A stretch of DNA of 64,000 nt from Vitrella brassicaformis (taxonomy: Eukaryota; Sar; Vitrellaceae). Numbering within the stretch: the first letter of the stretch is position 1; each line of letters opens with the position of its first letter. The stretch lies in NCBI GenBank assembly GCA_001179505.1, contig CDMY01000869.1:76586-140585 (forward strand), written 5' to 3'. A model generated the notes under the pieces. That model saw only the letters and a program-made list of their open reading frames with translations. It did no database searches and was not told the DNA's origin. This document shows positions 55,678 to 64,000 of this stretch, piece by piece. The translations under genes and the position numbers were made by a program.

Positions 55678-55994
55678 ATGATCCTGCGGGTGGGTGGGTG
55701 TGTGTGAGGGGGTGTATCTGTAAAGTAGCTACAACACGAATGCGTGTCTGGACAGTTGGCAGACACGCATGGAATCAGGGCATCAGAGGCCCGAAGCTCA
55801 TACACAGTTCGCGGCGGCCGTTGTGTATCTATCTGCTGACCTGCTTTCACAGCCGCTCACACGTCGATAAGGTCAAAGACTCCACAAAAGGAAATCTGTG
55901 CGTTAACGGTCGCCTTCTGGGGCGTACATGGCACTGTAGAACAGCAAACCGTTAATCGTTAACGGCATCAGGTTCCTTTCCAGTCAGCATCCTC
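55678..55994. other. Spacer up to gap
   Basis: Mixed sequence with no repeats of note. The inverted words gttaacgg and ccgttaatcgttaacgg near 55900-55965 form a short palindromic cluster. Confidence 0.4.
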
Positions 55995-56294
55995 NNNNNN
56001 NNNNNNNNNNNNNNNNNNNNNNNNNNNNNNNNNNNNNNNNNNNNNNNNNNNNNNNNNNNNNNNNNNNNNNNNNNNNNNNNNNNNNNNNNNNNNNNNNNNN
56101 NNNNNNNNNNNNNNNNNNNNNNNNNNNNNNNNNNNNNNNNNNNNNNNNNNNNNNNNNNNNNNNNNNNNNNNNNNNNNNNNNNNNNNNNNNNNNNNNNNNN
56201 NNNNNNNNNNNNNNNNNNNNNNNNNNNNNNNNNNNNNNNNNNNNNNNNNNNNNNNNNNNNNNNNNNNNNNNNNNNNNNNNNNNNNNNNNNNNNN
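55995..56294. other. Assembly gap (300 N) followed by a C homopolymer
   Basis: 300 Ns, then about 20 C residues (56295-56314), probably the sequence that stopped the assembly. Confidence 0.95.
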
Positions 56295-56354
56295 CCCCCC
56301 CCCCCCCCCCCCCCTGTCCCCTGTGACGTTACACCAGCATCCACCCGCTCTCTA

Positions 56355-59300
56355 ATGCCGATTAGTAGTCCATTGTTGCAACAATCGACTTTGGTGCGCA
56401 GATGCCTCTTCGTGTTTCTGCTCGCGGACGCCCGTGCTGTCGTCGCGCAGTTCAGATATACACCTTCGTGTATATTTGGTAACAATCGGATACGGGATGG
56501 CGTCACAGCGAACGCTGACTGCCAACCAGGTGAGCTAGGGAAACCCGAAAAGCTAAACGGAATCACGGCATGGCTTTGAGTCGTTGCCTTTGAGTCGTTG
56601 CAGATGTCCCGCCACCTGGTCTCCCACCGTATGCAACTTGCGTTCCGGACCCACTTCTCTTCTTCAACAGTGACAAAGGCGAACAGATGGCCTTCGGAGT
56701 GTGTATTAATGGTGAGCTCTCCGGTGACTCATGCTCTTGAGCTGTCTCTTGAAAGTCCGTGTCTTGAAGAGAAATTCGCCCAGGAATGGTTTAAAATTCA
56801 GCAGGAACTGGCCCTCAATCCGTCCCTCGGCCGCGGGGGCACTCCCGTCACCCCTTCTGGGAAAGGGCAGAGCATTCTCTGTGGAGCTGTGGACGAAAAC
56901 GGCGGTACATCTGCGCTTTCACTGTGCCCGGCTGACAAGCCTATATGCGCACGCTCTGGCGACCGACGCTTTTGCTACTGCATAGAAAACCAACCAGCTC
57001 TGTCCAGAGAAATCGGTATATAAGTACGCCAAATGTTGGACTTTGAATGTGTGCGTCTCATTGTTTTCAGAGATGTTCGGTCCATTGTTGCCTCCCAAGA
57101 GTGAGGACACTTCTATTCTTAGGGATTGGCCTGGATTTGAAAAGCTATGCTGGCCAGCTTCCTTTGACAAGTGCATCAACACGGTCAATCCGTTCGCGCC
57201 GAACCGCGACTGTTACGATGTACTGGATGCCGCGGAGATCGCTGAGACGAGCGGCGTCGACCCTGCATTTCTCGCCATTGGCGACCACAACAACAACCCA
57301 AAGAACTTCTCACAGCTTGTACCTGGGACTTATCTGGTGAAAGACGTCGCGTTGGAGGCCTGGGCGGATTCCATTGAAAACCTGGGCGACACCGACAGCT
57401 GTATGCGCATCCGGGGAAGGATGGAGGGCTCTCATGAGGACTTCTTTGTTGACCTCTCGTGCAACACCACTGAAGGTGTGTCTGCTATCGTGTCATTCGA
57501 TTGCCCTGAAGTGGGCCTCTGCTCAGTGCGTAATGGCAATGAATTCTTACCGGCGCTCGCAAGGAAGACACGGAGAGAGAATGGCTCGAGCCATCACACT
57601 TTCGTTCATCCAATATATGCATGTCCATCAGCTTGTTATTCATGGTGTGCTGAAAGTGGTCAATGCCAGCGAAGCCGAGTGCATCGGCATCGAGGCACAA
57701 ATCGAGCTGACAGGGTGAGTGAGAGACGTCTGAAGTCTAGAGGTGGTCGCAGTACTCAACGTATGTCTTCTACTTGTGTCTCTCTTCCGTGTCAGAGCTG
57801 GGTTGGTTGACGAAGCGAATTCTACTCGTGCCCGCTTCGCCAACTACACAGCAGAGCAGCGCCTTACTCTAGTTGCCGAAGGAGAAGAGACGGGATTCAT
57901 CACCACAAGGGGCATCGCTTTGATAAGTCCAGGTTTCAACTTTCCGTTAGGACTGCTCACATTTCCTACGACGGTGCCCCCCAGCTGCCCTTCCTTGCTC
58001 AACGAGCGGATCTTCACAATCACATCAGGCGACGTGGGGACAGGCTCGGTGCTCGTGACCACTGCATCCGGGTTTGGCTATGACCCCAACGATATTGAAG
58101 TGTCACGAATAAGCAGGCAGACAGAAAGTGCGCATGACCCTAGTCTCCCTTTCCGCCTTTGGTCTCCGCATGCAGAGGTTGTTTGAGGTCGAGGAAGGCT
58201 CTGGCCGGTTTGCCAATGATTTCAACAAATGGTGTCGTGAGGCGCCTCCGATGAATCGCAGACCCCCACATGAATTGGCCGGCATTAAGACGCCTTCGCC
58301 ATGGTTTCCACTGTTCAAGACAGGCCAAAGCCCTGCCTTCCCGCTCTTCAACGCCCGCACGGTGGCACGCTATTCAGTGACCAGCGCATTTCACCCCAAC
58401 AAGATTGCTGACGAGTTCGGCATTAGTGTGCACAGTCGAAGGTCTTTTTGTGGAATTCCTGGCTTGAGGCGAACGGCCCGTCCGTCTGTTCCGCTCTTAG
58501 TTCCGTCCAAATCCTATGTGTCGAAAACGTGACGGTCTTGCCGCTGACTTTCAAGTTGGATAACTTGGAGACCGGCAGCTCTCTCGATCTTATCCTTAAG
58601 GCACAATTGGGCGACTTGCTTGACCAAGAGGCAGGAGGTAGGAGAGAGAAAGCAGCCTTCTGAACCCTTCCATTTGTGATCGCATGATGTATGTGTTCAT
58701 GGTCAGTGTATGTTGAATGCCGAGGCCTTGTACTGCAGACTCTTCCAGCTGGCTTCAGCGAGCCCTACCTGATTCCTGGCGGCCTCAAGACTGGATCGAT
58801 CGCTGCTGTTGGACTTGATCCTGAGGTAGGGACGCTCGGTGACACCGTCTTCGTCGATGTGCTGATCAATGAGACAGACGGGTCTACTACCTCACTGAGA
58901 GACGAGGGGGTCGTTGCTAATCTCTCGCAGCACAACTGCTTTGGAGCAAATCAGACTGGGCAGAGAGAAATCAACGCGACGGTGTTGGTGTACGAGAGGC
59001 TAGAGGAGGGCAGCCGGAGCAGCGAGGATGTCATCTTTCACACGGAGTGCAAGATTGGCTTTGAGTGCTTCGAAGCGTGTTCCGGGGCAAGGTTGCCGGT
59101 ATCCAGCCCAGCAGCAGTGCAGTCTGGGACTTATGAGCTTCTCGATGCACCATTCCAAACCATCAGATCGTCATATGAGACGATATCCGGCTATTCGGCG
59201 CCACCTCGTAACTCTTCTGGATGTCTCTCTATTTTCGATTATCATGAAAGTGAGGGATGCAGGGAAAAAGGCTATAATGATTCCACCTGCACGGCTACCG

Positions 59301-61011
59301 TCAATGAGAGGATCTACAGCTGTCAGGGCGAATGGGGCGGCGTGGAAGTGAAGATTGAGTATGATCCAGCAGCACTAAAGGGCACTTTTACAAATGCCTT
59401 GCGCGAGCCCTCAACCTTCGCGAATGTCATCCTTAAAGGAGCCGTCGAGCAAGTGGAACCTGTTGAATGCGAAGGTACTTGTATGACAGTGTGGATAGTA
59501 GGAGCAGTTGTGTGGATAGTATTTTCTGTGACTTCTTGCGTACAGGCAGCGTTGTCTTCATTGAAGGTATGACAAGCGGCTGCAGGAGGATGCTTTTGAT
59601 AAATGTGTACTTCTCGAATCATTGCAGGAAGCCTCCTTGTCGGAGTTGGCTTTCAGGGTGACTTTCTATCACTATCAGAGGGCGGGCCGGCCTTTGGAGA
59701 TAAAATCAACACGCAGCTTTTTGATCTTCTCGCGGCAGAAGGTCTTCAGCTCAGCCTTCCTGAAGTGCTGCTTACTTCGAGTATGACATTGCTCAAGGCT
59801 GAGTATACCCTGCTAAGTCTCGCTGAAGGTGAGGCGGCCACTGTCGAGACATGCTTCAATGCAGAGTCCCGAACAAGGGTCACAAGTAAGGATCTCGTCC
59901 ATGGTCCCTTCTGGTCTACGCTCGGCTCTCGGTTTGAAGTCTTCCTTTCTAACAGCCACTACGACCAGGTACACAGAAGTCTGCATGTTCGTCTGTATTA
60001 TCTCGGATCTGCCTGCACAGAAATATCGATCACATCCCTTTCGCGGTCCACTGTTGAACGACGATGAGCTTGGACTCAGGTCCAACACACTTGGAAGCTT
60101 CTGTTCGTTTGTCTGTATGCGTATGTATCGTTGGTATGCGGCTACACTCAGGTCTGAGTCGCAGATCAGTGTGAATGTGTCCGCAGACAGCAGCGCCATC
60201 TGGAATGCGGCTGCACTCTTTGGACGTCTTGGCACCTTCTGTAAACGGCCTCATCCCGCATGCGGCTGTAACCGCACTTTCTGCGATGGCTTTTTCTGCG
60301 ATGAGATCGACGAAGGCAAGCAAGAGAAACATCGTGTCTCTCTGTCACTCTTTCTGGCTGTGTGCATGTGTGTTTTTTAATGATGATTCAATGTCAACAG
60401 TCTGAAGTGCTGCAGCTTACAGCAGACATCGATTCGAGGGCTGCCGATGACGTATTTGTTCATTCCATCGCAACTGTGGTCTCATCTTCTGGCGCTGACT
60501 ATCTCATCGGCGATCTCACCGCCCCTTCCTCGTTCGCCTTATCGTGCAGCCGCATCGACGCACTCGATATTCTGAAGATGAGGCGCGATGGAGGAATATG
60601 TTCACTCCGTGACGACTTTGAAGCAGACGGGATCCAGTATTACGTGATTCGCACTGTGCCATTGAGCGTTGAATTTATCAGACCGGATGATGGAGGGAGA
60701 GGGAACGTGGAGGCCCTTTGTCCCGTGGCAATCGACTGCGGTAAGGACACAGAACACCTCTGAAGAGAACGTGCTTGGTCTCTTACACATACGTGAATGT
60801 ATATCAGTGCTACCAGAGACGGCGCCACGGCCGTCGCTTTCCGAGCCAGCTGACGGGACGATCGGACGACGGGACGGCGTCATCGACTCTTGTAAGAAGG
60901 CACGAGAAGAAGGGCAATTGTCGATTGCTACAGGTCGACTTTTGTTAATGTGTGCAATCAGCGTCCTAGTCAATCGTCGGCATGACACATCCAATGAGGG
61001 TTCCGTGATTT
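56355..61011 (+). CDS. Long secreted Cys-rich glycoprotein-like protein, unknown family
   Basis: The start at 56355 gives MPISSPLLQQSTLVRRC and the hydrophobic LFVFLLADARAVVA, a signal peptide; an earlier exon could lie in the gap. Exons traced with matching phases are 56355-56529, 56604-56711, 56770-57014, 57071-57524, about 57631-57713 and onward from about 57797. Segments include CVPDPLLFFNSDKGEQMAFG, LCWPASFDKCINTVNPF, CMRIRGRMEGSHEDFF, VVNASEAECIGIEAQI, SVPLSLIP-like linkers, FECFEACSGARLPV, LNVSADSS-type sites and HPACGCNRTFCDGFFCDE. The last exon ends DTSNEGSVI at about 61011. Many N-x-S/T sites (NTT, NET, NLS, NQT, NAT, NDS, NVS, NRT) and paired Cys indicate an extracellular or luminal protein. 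No TM or enzyme motif was recognised. Confidence 0.6.
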
Positions 61012-61497
61012 GACACATCAAGACGTGACTCTCCTTCTGTGTCCACTGTTCATCGTTTTCCTTATTCGGGGATTCGGGGTACACACGTTATGCCGCGATG
61101 TGGTGTCTCTGTGATGCCTGAGTTCTGTGATGCCTGAGTGGCAGCGTGACACTCGTACGTGCATGCGCAGGGTCGATGGTGAGAGTGAGTGTTAGATTCA
61201 GTCAGTCTGTCGCAGTAGATTTCTTCCTCGATGCTGCCTGTCACTTGGCGATCAGTCGGACATGCGACTTCGCCACACACATATTGTCTGTATGGATTCA
61301 CACCGTCTTCATTTCTTTTCCTTGCAGAGAAGAGCGGTCATCAAGTAAGTCTATTTGTGTATTTGTACATTTGTACATTAATTGCGTATATAGATGCGTG
61401 TCTGCGCATTCGGCGTGCACGAATGAGATCAGGGCATCAGAGACATCCAATCAAGTCTACTCTATACGATATTATACGAGCACCGTAGTGCTTTACT
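61012..61497. other. Convergent spacer
   Basis: More AT-rich than the rest of the window; tgtacat and tatatag words only. No gene seen. Confidence 0.45.
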
Positions 61498-61990
61498 CTA
61501 ATATGATCTGAGTGAGGCGTGCCACTTGATCATGCTACGTGTCTGGTTCAAGCTACCCTTGTAGAGGTCCTGCCATACCCCAACCACATCACCTGCACGC
61601 ACACAGAGAATCGATCGATTGATTGCCCCACTCACACATCTAACACATACACACGTCTCACTGACCTTCCAGCCCCGGCACACGGCACCTCTTTCTGCTT
61701 TTCGACACGCCTCCAAAGGCGCTCTTGGATGGGCTTGGCTTCAGATACTTGTATGACAGGTGGCGCTTCCGCGTCTCCTCTTTCTTGGGTGTCTGTAGCT
61801 CTTCGTCATATGGATCAGAACGAATCATATCGATGGGCGATGTGCGGTTGAGGTCGGGTAGGGAGATCGAGGGCGTCATGCGATGGACCTTCCGCTTCCC
61901 GTTTTCCTTCCCACCCTCCTGTGTGGGCTCTTCTTGCTGCTGGCCACCACCGTAACTCTCGAATGGCCCTGCATCAGCCATCTCACTCAT
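61498..61990 (-). CDS. Small Lys/Arg-rich protein, two exons
   Basis: The ATG at 61990 gives MSEMADAGPFESYGGGQQQ. Next come a charged stretch TQEGGKENGKRKVHRMTPS, ISLPDLNRTSPIDMIRSD, PKKEETRKRHLSYKYLKPSP and SKSAFGGVSKSRKRCRVPG. A gtcagt donor near 61667 joins an exon at about 61570-61498 reading DLYKGSLNQTRSMIKWHAS, ending LRSY and TAG. SP and TP dipeptides in basic context look like kinase target sites, and the composition suggests a nuclear protein. Family not recognised. Confidence 0.5.
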
Positions 61991-63104
61991 CTATCTCGCT
62001 GGCTTGGTGCATTCTTGTCTCTTGCCCTGCTTGCCCACCATCTGATCGCTGAAAGTGCCGCTGCCATGGTGTCTTCCTGCTGCGTGTTCGTCGACTGTCG
62101 GCTTTCACGGGTGGCAAGCAGTCCTCTGCATGGCCCTGGTCACTCTCACGAAGGCCATATTGCCTGAGCCAAACACCAATTGATAATCAATGAAAGCGCA
62201 TTGATATTCAATGTCCAGACACACGCCTACCAGTTGACGGCAGCCTGGTTTGTGGGCCGCAGCGGATTGGTGACAAAGGCTCCCACAGTGGTCTTGCTGA
62301 GGTACCTGGCCTCCTCAGCCGGGCCGTCGGGGCCCACTGCAGCCTACACACATACACATACACAGCCACAGTGGGCATTTATCGACCCGCCACACAGGGT
62401 CTCTCACCTGTCTGCTCGGCCGCTCCTTGAGCTTCATGATCCTGAAGTCAGGCGCATGTGGTGCCGGCGTGGCCCTGGGCTTCCACCGTATTGACGGACC
62501 GCTCGGCGGGCTGTTGAACGCGCGGCCCCATGAGGCGGTTGTCGCGGTGTGCGCGGGGTCGGTCGCAGACGATAAATCGGCAAAGAGGGATGGATCCTGT
62601 GTGCGCAGTGCGGTGATCCACTGCCACGTGCATGCGTCCACTCCTCACTCTTTCAGAACATCGTGGTAAGCGGCACACGAACGACTGATGCCAAGCATAG
62701 AGAGTCACGCCGCGGTAGAGTGACTGCAGTGCACAGGAGCACTGCATTGCACAATATGGTGTATGGTGTACCTGCGGTGGTATACGAAGGCGGAAGAGTA
62801 GCTGTACACATCATGACAGCCAAATGAGCTCACACACGTGTCGGGGTTCTTTCGCGTTCTTTCCGTACCCGTTGTCCGTACCTGAATGGGGGCCGCTTGA
62901 GCGAGGAGGAGAGGCACGTGAGAGAGGCGCTCGTGTGGCGGGGGGCACTCGCACTCGCGCTGTGCTTCTCCATGTGAGGGAAAGGGAGGGAAGGGAAAAA
63001 CGCGCGAGCTTCTGTGCGTGTTTACGTGATGTACGGGACACTGTACCGAAAAACACTTACAGGCGGCACCAAGACAGGGCATCAGCAGGCAGCCGGAGAT
63101 CATC
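61983..63104 (-). CDS. Unrecognised gene, exon chain partly resolved
   Basis: Convincing exons are about 62640-62410 (ACTWQWITALRTQDPSLFAD, RIMKLKERPSRQ) and 62343-62231 (AAVGPDGPAEEARYLSKTTV, GAFVTNPLRPTNQAAVN), joined by a gtgagag donor and a tgtgtag acceptor. Upstream, TERTRKNPDTCVSSFGCHDV (about 62875-62800) and MISGCLLMPCLGA (63104) may belong, but their phases do not join cleanly. The end is ambiguous: either TGG TAG at about 62228, or a further exon GLRESDQGHAEDCLPP whose stop overlaps the next gene's ATG at 61983-61990. No family recognised. Confidence 0.4.
62180..62211. other. AT-rich imperfect hairpin
   Basis: Arms ttgataatcaatg and cattgatattcaa (11 of 13 pairs match) surround a six-base loop aaagcg. 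It lies just after one possible stop of the preceding minus gene, or within an intron. It stands out in GC-rich surroundings. Confidence 0.6.
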
Positions 63105-63508
63105 GGCTGGCCCTGCTCACCCCTCGCCAGTCATCACTTACTCATTGACTTCCTGACTGAGTGACTCACTCACTCACTGATTCCCTTTTTCTTCCTTCCG
63201 GCACAACCGGTTTTATTCTCTGGCCTTTTTGGACGGACAGACAGACAGACGGCCGCTCGTCCTTCAATCGAAATCGATGGAGGCCTGACAGCCGGCTTCA
63301 CCAGCTTGTTCATCATCGTGATCTTCTCGGAGGGTGGGTCAGCTGGCGCCGTCACGGGGGCCACCCATCGTCGTGAGCAGGTACGGACGACACGTACACA
63401 CAGGAAGCATCAGGAAGCATCGCCATGATGGGAACGGCGTGCTGGTGTTCATTTCAGGTGCAGGCAGGGCAGGCAGGGCGGCCATTCGCTATATAGTCTG
63501 TGGTGTCT
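63105..63508. other. Spacer, or upstream exon of the final gene
   Basis: A frame at about 63250-63380 reads IEIDGGLTAGFTSLFIIVIF then SEGGSAGAVTGATHRREQ, ending at a gtacgg donor. It could be a membrane-spanning exon of the next gene, but the join is unresolved. CTCA and GACA runs occur near 63165 and 63235. Confidence 0.35.
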
Positions 63509-64000
63509 ATGTCCCACCATGGGTCATGCAGCCACAATCTACTACCTGAGCCAGACCTGCCCCTCATAGCCACCTCCTCCCGCCCCCCACACCCGCCCCC
63601 CTTCGTCACCAAGCGCTCACGCAACGCCGGCCGGCCAGGCTACATCGCTCTCTGCTCGCCCAATGGGCTCAACAGCTGGCAGGACTGGCGCACCAAGCAC
63701 GAGGAGCAGGGCAAGAGCGACATCGCCAATGACAACTTCTGCTTCCGCAAGGCGCAGCCCAACAGCGACTACTATAGTGAAGAGGAAGGGTGCTGGATCT
63801 TCCAGACCCGCCGATCCAACCAGACGTGCAGCCTGCGGTGCCGCGTCCGCCTCCACGCCAATTTTCCCTTCTTGGTGTGGACGTGCGGCGAGTGCCATCT
63901 GTGCCGCGAGGGCGGGGGGAAGCGCCTCTCGTGCAACAGACGGAGGCTCTTCGGCAACGCGCTGATTGACGACAACGGGGCCGCGAGGGCGCAGCGGATT
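63509..64000 (+). CDS. Partial gene running off the window, Cys-containing
   Basis: From an ATG at 63509 the frame reads MSHHGSCSHNLLPEPDLPL, RPPHPPPFVTKRSRNAGRPG and YIALCSPNGLNSWQDWRTKH. It goes on with NDNFCFRKAQPNSDYYSEEE, GCWIFQTRRSNQTCSLRCRV and WTCGECHLCREGG, and is still open at 64000. The clustered C-x2-C pairs (CGECHLC) could bind zinc. Two alternative frames in the same stretch are only compositional. Upstream exons are likely. Family not recognised. Confidence 0.55.
   Translation, partial: MSHHGSCSHNLLPEPDLPLIATSSRPPHPPPFVTKRSRNAGRPGYIALCSPNGLNSWQDWRTKHEEQGKSDIANDNFCFRKAQPNSDYYSEEEGCWIFQTRRSNQTCSLRCRVRLHANFPFLVWTCGECHLCREGGGKRLSCNRRRLFGNALIDDNGAARAQRI

Noticed and set aside
61494-61660. 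Candidate tRNA-like or ncRNA fold
   Set aside because: No A-box/B-box pair or cloverleaf could be traced by eye. The stretch is better explained as intron plus last exon of the small minus gene.
63617-63965. Two alternative frames (Arg/Ala/Ser-rich, either strand)
   Set aside because: The third frame from 63509 has balanced composition with spaced Cys, Trp and Tyr. The alternatives are GC-driven shadows.

Overview
This is a GC-rich nuclear window from a eukaryote. Genes are broken by many short GT-AG introns, and introns and spacers are full of di- and tetranucleotide repeats (CA/TG, GA, GATG, CAGT, TGCC, GACA types). Several predicted proteins begin with a signal peptide followed by a phenylalanine and an Arg/Ser-rich stretch, the bipartite leader used by algae with secondary red plastids. 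With ERO1, a plant-type F-box/SNF2 protein, a Rubisco-LSMT-like SET protein and Gln-rich proteins, this points to an alveolate alga. A chromerid such as Vitrella is my best guess; this is inference, not a database match.

Layout. 1-20.5 kb is a mosaic of duplications: a left arm (1-2.13 kb) and an inverted right arm (17.83-20.47 kb), both carrying broken protein-kinase genes plus the 5' end of a WD40 gene. Between the arms lie a degenerate topoisomerase II pseudogene with a near-identical 796-bp tandem duplication (3.7-4.8 kb), a 24-bp minisatellite (4.9-5.2 kb), a frameshifted kinase-like gene (5.2-7.7 kb, minus), a Gln-rich gene sharing shuffled modules with it (8.0-12.4 kb, plus) and the intact U3 snoRNP WD40 gene TBL3/UTP13 (13.7-17.9 kb, minus).

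20.5-56 kb is conventional gene space: a Cys-rich multi-pass membrane protein (minus), a small plastid-leader protein (plus), a large F-box/SNF2/RING ATPase (26.7-35.2 kb, minus), a zinc-finger protein cut by an assembly gap (plus), ERO1 (minus), a secreted PSI-domain Gln-rich protein (plus), a SET-domain lysine methyltransferase (minus), a plastid-leader FCP/SCP-type HAD phosphatase (plus), an unrecognised gene (minus), a small basic protein (plus), malic enzyme (minus) and a plastid-leader TLDc protein (plus). 56-64 kb, beyond a second gap, holds a long secreted Cys-rich protein (plus), two small minus genes, and a plus gene running off the end.

Genes strictly alternate in strand from 5.2 to 55.7 kb, forming head-to-head pairs with starts only about 70-400 bp apart, so shared bidirectional promoters are likely. 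Functions visible: ribosome biogenesis (TBL3), ER oxidative folding (ERO1), chromatin or repair (SNF2), protein methylation, and organelle metabolism and targeting (malic enzyme, HAD phosphatase, TLDc). No tRNA, rRNA, CRISPR array or intact transposon was recognised. Exon boundaries were read by eye; gene spans run from start to stop codon and include introns.
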